DNA of 64,000 nt, taken from NCBI GenBank assembly GCA_949987565.1, contig OX465108.1, forward strand, positions 597,501 through 661,500. The letters are read 5' to 3'. Positions 22,403 through 35,600 of the stretch are shown here, in pieces. The position numbers and the translations under genes were made by a program. This DNA is from Luidia sarsii (lineage: Eukaryota; Echinodermata; Asteroidea; Paxillosida; Luidiidae). The stretch's first letter is position 1, and every line of letters starts with the position of its first letter. Under the pieces are notes generated by a model. That model had not been told where the DNA came from. It searched no databases and saw only the letters and a list, made by a program, of their open reading frames with translations.

Positions 22403-25400
22403 GTAAGTTTAATTGGTAACGAATTTATTCCTTTTGTTTAATGATTAAGTCGCTGATTTTATGTATCTCCCGGTTACGTACGTATCTCATGAATGTTGCA
22501 ATCGAAAAACCTTGTTCTTGATTTTCATATGATTTTCTGGCTATAATGTCGGTCAAAAGATTGATTTGCCATTTTTTTTTCAAACCCCTTTTCAGTATAT
22601 CTTTCCCATCAAAAGTGTACTTTCACAATACTGACACAGTGAAAGCAATGGACAAAGAAAAGAGTCCAATAACTGATTTTAGTAAATTTGATGATAACGA
22701 AAACCTTACTGAACAAAGACAAACAATCACAGACAAAGATCACTCCCTTAAGGAATCTTCGTCCCCAATCAGCCTCGGCTTAAAACTCACATCAAAAAAT
22801 TACCGAAACGGCATAAAAGGAGTCATTTTCATTCAGGCCTTTTCTATAAGAGAGAAAAGAAAAGAAAACAAATTGAAAAGATAATCTCGAAAAAATGGGG
22901 GCCAACCGTCCATTCAAGGATAGGCCTACTCAACGCTTCAAGCCTATACCGATCCCAAATAAAAGATAAAAAATAAAGCCAAGGTAATGTAAACAATTTA
23001 GAATGAATAGGTTAATCTCCGTCGTCATGAAGGATAAAATCTATTCGGATATCTTCTTAGGTATTCAGCGGGCTTTGTGTCACAAAAACGGGCCTCGGAT
23101 TCTGTCTAGGGCTAAAACTGGAGCTGAGGCTTTGTGTTCGTACTGTCAACAGTACAGTTCCAAAATAATATTGACTGAAGTATTGTACTATTCTAATTCG
23201 GCTATCAGCTTTGATCCCTCTCAGTGTCTCTCTCTCTGACCCTGTCTCTCTCAATCTGTTTTTGTTGCCTCTCCTCCGTCTCTGTCTGTCTCTCTATCCC
23301 TGTCTATCCATTCCTCCGTCCTTCTCTCCGTCTTTCTCTCAGTGTCTCTCTCTCTCTCTCTCTCTTCTCCAGTTCTCTCTTCTCCCAATCTCTAATGTTA
23401 TCTATCCAGGCTGCGCTGCATTTTGCAGTACGGTCAAATATAGGTTTTTTTTCCTAATTCTTTGTCCAGATCGAAAGAGTTTCTCCCAAACTCAGGCAGA
23501 AGTCAGTATTTTGACGAATTCTATTGAAAAAGATCGTACGAAAAACATGTATAGGCCTACCCGATCGCCCGAGCATTGTGATCACCAACCAAGGTCCACG
23601 AGTTTGTAGAAATTCCTGAAAAAAGCCCTTAACTAGAATTTTTCAAGGCATTGAGCCCTTTTTTTCTTCGAAACTATGAATCCCGCCTTTTTAATTACAT
23701 GTACTTAGCATCCATTTATAATTAATGAGATACTTTCTTTGGAACAAAACACCAAGCAATAGCAACAACGAAAAATGTGAAGTGAGTGATCAGTAAACTT
23801 CCAGTTTTTTGGATAATAATTATTCCAATTGACCTAGATATACTAGATACACAGGAGCCGTTCTGAGTTCAAAAAATAAAACGGATGAAATGCATGGAAT
23901 CATTTTCTAGATTCCGCACCACACTGATAATTTTTAACCCGGGTAAAATTTGAACGTGGCGCCCCCGTGATTCTTACGTCATGATATTCATTCAATGTTC
24001 TCAACTCCCAAACTGGTGTAAATGACAAGCGCTGGGAAGATATTGTAGTCATAGTTTGTATTTCGGGAAAGTTGAAAGTCAATTGTTTGATAACAAATAA
24101 ATGTCTGCAAATCGTCAATCATCTTGGGAGACAAGAAGCAACCGTCTCGTCGGTTACCGTGGCGGAGGACGATAAACCATCTTACATTGTCTTGGTCTTT
24201 CCTTCACATCCTCTTACATTTTTTCAGATCGCTTATTTTTTTCTTAAAAAATCCCACGGCTTTGAACTTGAAAGAAGGCATCTTTACAGGATAGGGTATT
24301 ATTCTAACCAATAAAACGGCCATAATCAAAGCGGACTTTATAGTTAAGGTTCGAGTTTTATTCGAATATTCTGGTTCAATAAAAACTCCCAATATACAAC
24401 GATACAGGCTTCCCTATTTTTATGGCAATCGTGCGAGATATTTTTTTCCATTCTTTTCAGATTTTAGTACAAATCCTGACCAATTAAATTAAAAAGTTAT
24501 TTAGATTTATTTATTTACACAGAAAACCTAAATAAATACAACTCATATTTCTGATCAGCTGGGGATATTCAAGATAATTCAAGATGTGTTGTTGGTCTTT
24601 CGTTTCTGTTTGGATTGATTTATGTTCATTTCTTTGCCATCTGAAGGTTTTCCTGTCTTTAACTGATTGAAAGTAGGTAGCATCTTTAAGAGCTATTTCA
24701 GAGTTTCAGGACAATTGAATTCACCTTAAATCGTTGAACTTCAACCATGCAAACCTTCAAATCTTATCTGAAGAAATCCTGGTGAGAATTCATCTTGTTT
24801 CCCACAAGCCTGGGTACAAAGAAATCAGTAAAATCATGATTAAAATGCATTGTCTTCTTGTTCGCTTTAGGTGGCCACCTATACTTGAGTTTGCCATCTT
24901 TCTTCGGTTTTCTTTGTCTTGCCATGAAGGTTCCTTTATGTTTACCAAGGAACAAAGAAAGGATGCTGTCCTCTGGTTCCCAAACGAACTTTAGAAAACA
25001 AAAACGATCTTGAAACTTGGCAGATTCTCACTGTGGTAGGGTCGAGTGATAATTTGTGATTTGTTTAATTGGATGAATGCACCTGTGGGAATGCTTAGGA
25101 TTCTTATGCCCCCTCCCCCTCATCACAAAATTGTGGAAATGAAAAGGTCGAAGAGTCAGAGTAAAAAAGGGAAGGAGCTTGGGAGATGGTCTTCTCCTAT
25201 GCGAAGTGACAAACTAAAAACAAAAACACAACACAAAGTCCTGATCCATCTCACTCCTTAGTAAAAAATATTACTTAAATTGTAAAAAACAAAATGATCT
25301 TAAAAATCTTCCCTTTTCTTTTTGTTTTGTCAGACTGACAAAGAGATCTAATCTAGTTGAAGTATGGAACTTTGTGTCTGTTTTCAGAGTCGTTCTTGGT

Positions 25401-28400
25401 CTCTCATCCAACAGCCCTTAAGATACCTAGGGTGAAAAGAGGGCAACTTTGAAGGTAACATACCATCCCCAAGGGGTAAGGAAGGTAATACAATTTCTTA
25501 GAGCTGCTTAAGGGTGAAAATCTGTTAAGCAAGAAATTTCTCCCCTGGTTAAAATGAGATTACCAATCAAATCTCACTAGATGTTTGCTGTACTTGACTT
25601 GTATTCCAATGCTTAGCATGAAATACAAGTGGATCTTTGGCTGGCAACCTGATTCTTTTGAGGAAGATTCGTCACGCTTAAAAGAAATTTGGGCACTTAA
25701 GCGGCTCTCTGAAATTGTCCCCTGGTCATGTGCAAAGCTGCGGGTGATGGCTTTGGAAGGAACACATGCATCTTGAACCGACGCCATTAATGAAAGCATG
25801 CACCATGGCAACATCTGTGGTTTCAAGCCATACAATAGATCCGCTTCATGAAAACAACTTTTACCCCGGAAAATGGCTTGCCTTGATAGGCTTTCACAGG
25901 CCCAGGTTAAATGAAGTCCTAGAAGTGCCTATTGATGATGAAACTGCATCCATGGAGAAACCAACAGGCCTTTCATGCCCGAATTTGACAAAGACGGATC
26001 ATTAAGATACGAGTCTCCATGACAACATTTCTATGGATGCACCTCCAGAGCCCTCAGATGCACAAAATAATAACGACCCAAATTATGAATACGTTAATGA
26101 TCAACCCTTATGACTAACTCTTTGACACCAGGATGGGTAATGACAGGTCTAACTCACAAACAGAAATCAACATAAAAAATGTTTTCAAAAATTATAAATA
26201 AATAAACAGAGGGTAAAAAAACCCAAATCTAGAGAAACTTTAAATCTTTAATACCAGGCCATTTCTGGTCTTGTAATCTGTTCCTTCAACCTGTACTAAA
26301 ATGCAAGAACCACTAACATTTAAAAAAAAAAGTGTAGAACTAAAAGGCTCGCTTACACCATATTCTGAAAGTGTATCTCAAAAAGGAAAAAAAATTATGA
26401 TACAGTATTTACAATAGTTTACAGGAGAAAAAAGAGATAAAATGGGATGAGTCCCATCCTATCGTTTGGTACGACCACGGCAATAAGTTAAAAAGATAAT
26501 GAGACATTGATACACAAATATTAATATAAAACATACATTACATACAGTGGACCAATCTACGACTTCATATAGAACTCATTTCTCCCTCGATGTATTTTTT
26601 TGTCGTTCTTTTTCTTTTTCTTTACAATATCTGCCCTGTGTGAAAATAACAAGGCTATTCAGTGTACTTACATCTCCCAATAATAAATTCTTTTCTCTGT
26701 ATATCTTTTTTTTTTTTACATTGTCCATGTAATTATTCTGTGTGCATGATTGTGAAAAATAGAACCAAATTCCCACCAAAAACTCCCCCAAAGTACAATA
26801 TCGTAATTTGTGACAGAATTCTCGAAAATTAGTGTATAAAAACTGGAGCAGGGATTGAGGATGGTATTATTTTGCGGAGGTTGGCGGGTTCTGTGCTAGC
26901 AAGGCAAAATGAAAACAATGGCTTCTATGAATCCAAGGATCAAAAGTAGACCTTGAATATTTGGTCAAGTAACCAGACGGGTCTCTAGGCTTAAATCTGA
27001 ACTGGCCTGAAAATTTCTCAACAGGCCAACACTGTGCAGTGTGTTGCTAATCATTCCAATAATGTCAAAAGTTAGAGGGCCTGACTTTTCGATCCTAGCA
27101 GGACCTTCCTCAAAGGCAAAGGTCCTGCTAGGATCGAAACGTCAGGCCTTTGAAAATGGTCCTGCTAGTATCAAAACGTCAGGCCCTCTAACTTTTGAGA
27201 TTTACATGTATGTATTGCAGGTCATTTTAGTCAGTGAGCAATTTGCAACGGTTTTTGTATTAACTTCACATTCCAATTATGGATAGCTAGCAACAACTGC
27301 CTCATTGTGCACACGGTAACCCACTTCAGACATCAAACACTGCCATGGTGGTTTGTAGATTCAGAGAGGTGATTTATAGTCATGGCGTCTTGTAGGCCTA
27401 ATTAGGATCATTGATCAGAACGCATCGCTTGATGGTAATTTTGTTTTCAATTGGCCAGCATGGTCAGTTTGGGATCATTCCAACTGCCATTTGGCATTTT
27501 AATGTTGGGCCAAAACGCCAAGAATTCCAATCCTTTTTTTGTTCTGAACGACTGGATTGAAATGCTAGGCATAATGGTTTGACAATGTTGTGTATGGGAC
27601 TCTGGTTGCTAGGTGCTTTGCACACAATGGGTCCCTTGGACTGGACACAATCTGACAACAGAGGGCGCTATACATGCATTGCTAAGCTGGGTTCTTGTAG
27701 GGACTACACCTATTTTGACCATGTCATCCCTCGTCTCTGACAAACTCTTGGGATGAAACAATGGAAATGATTCAGGAAATCGCAGCATGTTCATTCAACA
27801 TGTACAAGATGATTTCTTCAAGGCCAATCATAGTTTGATCCGTGTTTAGCCACTTTTTTGTTCCTATAAGCAATAACACAAACCACGGAATACAGACGGT
27901 TAAAACTTAGGACAGAAATTGAGAAGGGGGGGGGGCGCAAACAAATGGTGACATTTTATGGGACGGGTTGTGAAGATTCCTTTCAGGAACCACAAACACG
28001 AAAATTACACATGGATTTCTCTTCACTTTTACTGGCAAGCCAGCTCGAGTAAGCCAAATTCCAGTGGCCAAATGGATCTTTTAGTGGCCTGGGACTTGAA
28101 AAGTTCTTGAAAAGGTTTTGAGTCTTAGCGCTGTAATGCTGGCTACCTTTCCCTGTAGTGTTCTTTTAGTTGGTTAGACCAATGACCCCACAGTGAGGTG
28201 GGCTGATGCCATTTTTGTCGGCCATTCACGTCGCCATGGTTGGAAGGAAATAGTCCTCAAGTATTCAGGACCCAAACCTAAAGAATGATTCTACAAGTGT
28301 GTTGTCTTTGACAGGTCCATAATGCCACCCGTGTGATGCAGGTCTTGGATTTTGAAGGCATTGAGGCGCTTTGCCGCTAGGATGAAATAGGATGCCGACG

Positions 28401-28511
28401 ATGGAATCTGATTAGAATGTCCACTTTCCACATTCCAATGATATTTTGGGAGTTCAACTTGCCAGGATTGGGTTATCCTGAAACCAAGACTGCATAGAAG
28501 ACTCTGTGTAG
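22403..28511. other. Intergenic region between GATAD2 and the MAU2 3' end
   Basis: About 6 kb with CT-rich simple sequence at 23,215-23,400, a foldback cluster at 27,075-27,260 and AT-rich sequence. Short open frames (for example a Lys-rich 63-codon one at 24764-24955 minus) show no recognisable domain. No gene is supported. Confidence 0.6.
27075..27260 (+). mobile_element. Foldback-family copy with duplicated right arm
   Basis: Left arm, then two right arms (GGTCCTGCTAGGATCGAAAC and GGTCCTGCTAGTATCAAAAC), then the standard tail. The extra arm suggests recombination between copies. Confidence 0.88.
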
Positions 28512-28895
28512 GATTGGAGGGGTCAATTTGGAGGGTCAATTTGGAAGGGTCAATTTGGAGGGGTAAATTTGGAGGGTCAATTTGGAGGGGTAAATTTGGA
28601 GGGTCAATTTGGGGGGGTCAATTTGGTGGGTCAATTTGGAGGGGTCAATTTGGTGGGGTAAATTTGGAGGGGTAAATTTGGAGGGTCAATTTGGAGGGGT
28701 CAATTTGGAGGGGTAAATTTGGAGGGTCAATTTGGGGGGGTCAATTTGGTGGGTCAATTTGGAGGGGTCAATTTGGTGGGGTAAATTTGGAGGGGTAAAT
28801 TTGGAGGGTCAATTTGGAGGGGTCAATTTGGAGGGGTCAATTTGGTGGGGTCAATTTGGTGGGGTCAATTTGGTGGGGTCAACTTGGAGGGGTCT
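28512..28895. repeat. 14-bp minisatellite (GGAGGGGTCAATTT)
   Basis: About 27 head-to-tail copies of a 13-15 bp unit, with variants GGAGGGTAAATTT and GGTGGGGTCAATTT arranged in a higher-order pattern: the block at 28,585-28,680 recurs almost unchanged at 28,710-28,805. It lies downstream of the MAU2 stop. Confidence 0.95.
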
Positions 28896-29540
28896 GAGGT
28901 GGAGTTCACCAAACTCATCAGAACTAACAATCAATCTTAGGATGAAAGAAGATAAGCGTCAAATCTATTTGACCAATTATCTTGAATGAGTAATCCATCC
29001 TACGTCCGCTAAGGATGAGCTGTAAGGCTTTGTGAAAACCACCCCTGCCCTCATAATGGTCACTTTGCACATGCCAGTCAAATTAACTTTTTCCGCTTTT
29101 GAGGTATCAACATCATCAGTTTCAAGAAGGGTGTGCCGTTCAGTGCTATGCCTGATTGCTGGCTGAAAAAATACAAACAGGTTGGGGTTGGATTCGAACC
29201 ATCACTCCTACTTTCTAGTGCAGACGTCTAGCAAGCAGGAGTCTCTGGTTCAAATAGGGCAAACCCTTCTTGAAGTATTTCTCCCCGACGGGAAATCGTA
29301 TTACATCTATTACATCATCAGTATCAAAATAATTTCAGACAATTATCTTTTTCAATCCAGAGACCGGCACATGACAGAGGAATTGAAGAAAATACGGAAT
29401 TTACAGTCCAGCCGGAGCAACTACAAACTTATCTGGAGTAAGAATTGGCACACGTGTTTGACACATTAGCAGAGTGGTGATGTGGGTGTTGGAGTTTGGG
29501 GCCGGGGTTTGCCTCAGGGATAGCTGGGACTGGTTGTATG
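28896..29540 (-). other. MAU2 3' UTR / downstream flank
   Basis: No clear AATAAA was found between the stop codon and the minisatellite. A fragment with tRNA-like B-box words (TTCGAACC and GGTTCAAAT) lies at about 29,175-29,265. Confidence 0.45.
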
Positions 29541-29606
29541 CTATAAGATGCTGGAACTGGCTCCGTCACCTTGGAGTAAATGGATGGGACACGGACCTTC
29601 CGTCCA
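29541..29606 (-). CDS. MAU2: MAU2 terminal exon 16
   Basis: 66 nt including TAG at 29541-29543, acceptor TTTCCCCACAG. Encodes [20 protein letters not shown] and L, matching the human C terminus that begins WTDGPPPV. Confidence 0.94.
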   Translation of the reverse strand, partial: WTEGPCPIHLLQGDGASSSIL

Positions 29607-32600
29607 CTGTGGGGAAAGAGACCAGAAACAAGGGGTAGGAAAGTGAGGCGAATTGAGAAGGTGAAAGGGAGACGGAAAACGAGGGGAGAGAGAAAGTGGT
29701 GGATAAAGAAAGTAAGAGTGTGAGAGAAGGAGATTGAAAAGAAAAGAGAGAAGGAAATTACAGAGAGTGGCAGAGAGAGTTGAGAGAGAGAAAGTGAGTG
29801 GAAGAGACAGACACGAATGAGAGCAGAGGAAGTGAGGAGAGGAAAGGGGGGAGGGGGGATATCGGACAGAAAGAGAGAAAGTGAGAGAGAGAGAGAAATT
29901 GAGAGATTTATGAGTTAGACTTAAGACAGAGACACAATTTAGAACTTCCAACTCCTAGAACAAGGGTAAGGAAGCAGCATCTGTGCCTCAGGCATATGGC
30001 TTAAGTCAGCAAGATTATCAGCAAGTAGACAGCAGTCTACTGCACCATGGTCTGCAAACACATTCCAAAAATGGTACAAAATCTCCTGCTCAGACCAAAC
30101 CTAGCAGTGTTTTTCTTCTGTTTTTATTGACTGCAGAAGCATAGCTGCCAACCTATCTTAAATCAGGAATACTTCTGCTAAAAAAGAGGAATCACAGAGC
30201 AAACTACATAGGAATACATGTGTATTTCCAAGCCAAAAATCAGAATCTGTTGTCAAGAGCTTGCAAAGGTGGTACATTTTTACCACAACGGAGGAATGAT
30301 TCCTCCAAAATAGGAATGGTTGGGAGCTGTGGAGGAGTAAGCCGTGTCATACCTGTATAAGATTGTGCTCCGTTTGTTGGGATGATTGGAAGTGATCCTT
30401 GAGCAGTTGCTGTGAGAAGGACGTGTGCATCTGGTAACCGTCCCTCTCCCTGACCGGGTCACCCTCCAAATGATACAAATCTTCAGCCGGAAAGAAGAAG
30501 ACAACGAGTCAAAACAAGGTGCAGTTTATACCAGATGGAAACGATCGTGTTGGGTCTTTGCCTTTAAGAGGATTGACATCAAAGCCTCTACTCCCACCTA
30601 CCTCTCAGTAAGGCAGAAGCCCATAGCTGGACGTGAACATCAGGGATCTTCCCTGCAAGTTGCATGGCTGGTAAAACCATATTCATACTTTCCTGTTACA
30701 CACAGAAAGAGAGAAAGAGAAAGAGAGAAGGAAGTGAATTCGGGTAAGCCTTATCTGTAAAATGGTCAAACGTGAGCATCATTTATTTTCCCCAAAATAA
30801 GAAAAGATATCTGACTGTGATTTTAAATTTGACAGGGCTTGGAATTAAGCTCAGGCCTCTTATTCAACATTTGGTCTGAATTTATCCCAAAGTCTTGGAG
30901 TTGGCTAATGATTGAAACCAAAACAGTTCAAGACTTGGGCTTGGATTGACAAAGTAATGATACATTTGGATTGGCATGGGTCCTAATGAAGGTTAACCAT
31001 TGGTCAACATAGAACCAAACTTGAGAGATGAAGGGGTTGGTAAGGACATGTGTCTCACCCTTGTGCTTCCTAATGAGAGGAATATGTGTCCCAGTAGCAC
31101 CAGTGAGCAAGCCGTTAATCTATTTAGATCCTCCTCATTGGACATTTTCAACGTTTCCCTCAGATACCTCCTGATGAGAGAAACAAAAACGGAGAAAACG
31201 GACAAAGACAAAATCAGAAGATGAGTCAATAACTATGTGAAGTACTAGGTTTACTTTTTTATCAAAAGAAAAAACTCAAATTTTAGTGGGCCTGACATTT
31301 TGATCCTAGCAGGACCTTTCTCTGCCTTTGAGTAAGGTCCTGCTAGGATCAAAATATCAGGCCCACTACATTTTGAGATTTGCATTTTGGTAATTTTAGA
31401 CAGTAAGCAACATTTTTGTATACTATATATATCAAAAGAAAAAAATGACAGAACTTTTGAAAAATTTTGAAAAATGGCAAAGAAAACTTTAACTGGACCA
31501 GGGCTTGAACCTCACACCTCACATTTTGCATACCGGAGCTCTTACCATCTGAGTTATCATCATATCTGAGTTACCTTCATAGGTCTTGGGATCAAGTCCC
31601 AGTCCAGTCAAAGTTTTCTCTGCCGGTTTTGAAAACTTTTCCTTTCTAAGAGCAGAAAAGTCTTTAGAGGTGAATAATCCAGAGAAGGAGCAGGTGATTT
31701 GTTGGAACCATTGAAGATTCTAGATGAGAAGGTCTTTGTGTTCTAGACTTACTTTGCTTCGTTATACTTGGCTTGAAAGAAGGCCTGCAGGCCCTGTACG
31801 TAGTAGGAGGCTGCTCTGAGACTGTGGGAATTCGTCGGTAAGACCTCTGGGTTGATCCGCTCTAGTAACGTTAATAACTGCAAGGAAGAGAAGAAGGTCA
31901 CGGTGATTATATTTGGACACAGGACGAAAAAACAGATGAGGTAGGGTAGGGATAAGTTTGGGGTAGGTTAAGAATTGGTTTGGGGTATATTTTTGGGTAG
32001 GTAAGGGTGAGTTGGGGTTAGGTTATGGTTATTTGGGAGTTTGGAGATGGGTGAGGTTGGGATTGGTTTGGGGTAGGTTAGGAATTGGTTTGGGGTATAT
32101 TTTGGGTAGGTAAGGGTGAGTTGGGGTGAGGTTATGGTTATTTGGGAGTTTGAAGATGGGTGAGGTTGGGATTGGTTTGGAGTAGGTTAGGAATTGGTTT
32201 GGGGTATATTTTGGGTAGGTAAGGGTGAGTTGGGGTTAGGTTACGGTTATATGGGGGTTTGGAGATGGGTGACGTTGGGATTGGTTTGGTTTGGGCGAGG
32301 TGAGTGTATGCAATAAGTAGGTTGAAATTGAAAAATGGCAAAAAAAACCCATTGATTGGACCAGGGCTTGAAGCTGAGACTATTTTTCAAAATTGTTCAT
32401 CCGTTCTGAGGTTAAAATTATGAGAGATAGTTAAGGGGCAGAATAATTGGTTACAGGTAGTTTAGAGATGGGTTACAGGGTCATGGGATAGGGGCTATGA
32501 GTAAGGTGTTTGTTGGTTGGAGGTCTGCTACTTGCCAACAAAGGGTAGGTCAAGGGTAGGTCAAGGTGAGGTGATGGATGAGTCAAGGGTGGATTAGGGA

Positions 32601-35600
32601 TAAGTAGAGGGTAGGGTCAGGGGAAGGCTTGCCTACCTCTTGTTGCCTATTGCCGGACCTGAGGTAAACTATTGCCAGATTGAGGGATGCAAACTGCCAT
32701 AACTCTGTTTGTGTCGTACTCTGCTGGCAAAAACAAGACAAAGACACAAGTTATCAATGATCTATTTCTCAGTAACGATGACAAGAGCAGGGTGTGACCT
32801 AGATATTCCAAACATCAGGATGAAGAATCAAGGAATTGGTTTTAGTGTTTTACAATTTTTTTTTAAATAATACTAAATGCCTATTTGGTACCACAGACCT
32901 TTTGAAACCATGGATCACTCTGCCTTAGGATTAATCTTTGTCTCAACTCTTGGACAGGGAGTTTGTGGTTTTTCAGTCAGCATGAAGTTTTGTTGGGCCA
33001 TTGGGCTTAACATTGTAATCCTTGTGGGACCTTTCTCAAAGGCTTTGTTTTCTTGTATCAATCAGAAAATCTATTTCAAAATCATTCACAGGGTTTCGTG
33101 TTTCGATTCTTGCAGGACCTTTCTCATGGCATTTACTACCTCCGTCAAATCTAGATTTGTTTCAAATTAAGTTACGAGTCTGCATTTTGCAAAGGAATAA
33201 AGATTTATGGAAAGATGTTACAAACTGCTTACTGACTAAAATGACCAATGGCACTCAGGCCTTTGAGAAAGATCCTGCAAAGATCGAAACGTCAAGCCCT
33301 CCTAATTTGGGAATCAAAGTTAAAGAAATGAAGTCAAAGTTTGAGCAGAAGGTGACAGCATGCTTTGAAGGCTTCCATAAGGTCCATCTAGGCTATCCTA
33401 TCTCCTAGCTATGTGTGGACTCACCGCCAACGCTGCGCTAAACTGGGCCTCGGCACTCTCCATACAGTTCATAGACATGGAGTATAGACCTAGTAACGTG
33501 TGGAGCTGAGCTCCGTGGGTTGAGAGAAGTCGAGGGTTCTGTGAGCACACCTGACACGCCTGTGATATCTGCACAAGACACAAGAAATCACTCACTTCAG
33601 ACACACAAATCATTGATAAAAAAAGGTTGCTAGAAGATTGCAAACCACTGCCCTAGGTAAGATTCAAAGGTTTGCAAGTGCAAAGTGGAAAGTAAGTGGT
33701 GACACCATGATGGAGTGTGGCTCTGAAAAGAGCCGGTAACTCTTACAAAGTGGAAGGTTTGCGGTGACACCATGTACATCATCTCTTGTGAGATGGAGTG
33801 TGGCTCTGAGAAGAGCCGGTAACTCTTACAAAGTGGAAGGTTTGCGGTGACACCATGTACATCATCTCTTGTGAGATGGAGTGTGGCTCTGAAAAGAGCC
33901 GGTAATTCTTATGAAGTGGAAGATGACATAATGTTCATCATCTCTTGCTCTGAAAAGAGCCGGTAACTCATCAGCTCTTTTCAGAGCCTCACTTCATCTC
34001 ACATTAGAAGGCGTCATCTTATACTTTCCACTTCTTACTGACTTGGAAAAAAATAAATTTAAAAATGAGAAACCCTCAAAGGCTAGAATATCCTGCAGAA
34101 AAAAAGAGGCCGAGATGTCAAGATTTATGGGCCGGCAAGAAGCCATACTGACCTCTTGTACGGCCAGGGATTTCTGTCCCATGACCAAACGGCACATTAT
34201 GATGTGTTCCAGTAGCATGAGCTGGAAGGCAGACAGGATGGAATGCGAGTCCAGGATCTTGAGCTTCTCAATCTGAAGCAAGGCTTTGTCTGTGTACTTC
34301 TGCGCCTTGTCCATGTAGCCTGCCTGCATGGAGTGCATCACGGTCACCTGAGGTAGGCAATAGGGGAGCAAGGAGGTGGGTGGGTGGAGAAAGATGGTTA
34401 GGAGAAAGAGGGTCAAGAGGAGGAGAAGGAGGAAGAGGGTCAAGAGGAGGAGGAGGAGGAAGAGGGTCAAGAGGAGGAGAAGGAGGAAGAGGGTCAAGAG
34501 GAGGCGGAGGAGGGTCATGAGGAGGAGGAGGAAGAGGGTCAAGAGGAGGAGGAGGAAGAGGAAGAGGATCATGAGGAGGGGAGAAGGAGGAGGAGGAGGA
34601 GGAAGATGATTAAGATGAGGAGGAGGGGTGGATATAAGGAATAAGGTAGAGGTCATGAATATGGAGGAAGGGAAGAGGAATGGGTGCAGAAAGAGGAAAG
34701 AGGTAAGAAAGAGGACAAAAATATGGAGGAAGGGGAGGAGAAATGGAGAAATAGCATGAGGAGGAAGGCAATAATATGGAGGAGGAAGGGAAGGAGGAAT
34801 GGAAATGAAATGAAGAAAACCAGAAACAGTTACCAGGAGTACTGAGTGGCACAAAATTCAACTGGTGATTCCAGTCATCAATTACTCTTTAGAGCATATG
34901 AGGACCTGGCATTTTGAACCTAGCAGAACCTTTCTCACAGGAAAAGAAAGGTCTTGCTAATTCTGGACAGGACTCCCTTTGATATCAAGCATACAATTTC
35001 AATCCCATAGGCTTCCAACCGTTTATTTCTCAAGTGATTCAAAGAAGACTCCATTATCTTAGACAGAGAGCCACACAAAATAGGAACTATTGCATATTCA
35101 TGCCCAAAGGAGAACACTATCCGAAGCCTTCCCTAAAAATATTCATAAACACTTCTCAAAGGCTCTTGAATATTCATGATTCAATGACTGGTCCCCTGCT
35201 ACTCACCAGGTAAACCAATACACACATGTGCTCCTTGGGTAACCAGTGGAATAGGTCGGCTGGGTTATTGGAGATGGGCTCTGCGGAGGATGAAGAGCAA
35301 ACCAGACAGGGTTGGTCAAAGCCACAATACAACAGGTCATCAATTATTCATAGCTGGTCATAAATTATGCATGAGCAAGATTGCAGCTAGCTTCAGTGAC
35401 TGTCTTGAGGTCCCTGAATAACTGCTGATGCAAACGGCTCTTCAGTATGCCGAAGAGTTTCTTCTGATTTTCGTTGACTTCTCAGGGTCAAATTACACGC
35501 AGCAAAGGGTGAAATGTATTGCAACGGAATTAGAATTAGCTCAGCAGAATCACATACAGTACACTACAAGTATAGCTTTAAATCTTGTCTATAAATCAGT

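Noticed and set aside
24764..24955. Lys/Arg-rich 63-codon frame (MARQRKPKKDGKLKYRWPPK)
   Set aside because: The composition looks protein-like, but I recognise no family, see no supporting neighbours, and the frame crosses stops immediately outside. Kept out for lack of evidence.
33994..34152. Extension of MAU2 exon 9 past its donor
   Set aside because: The frame stays open for some distance, but human homology stops at LAVQE and the donor GTCAGT fits phase 0 with the next exon.
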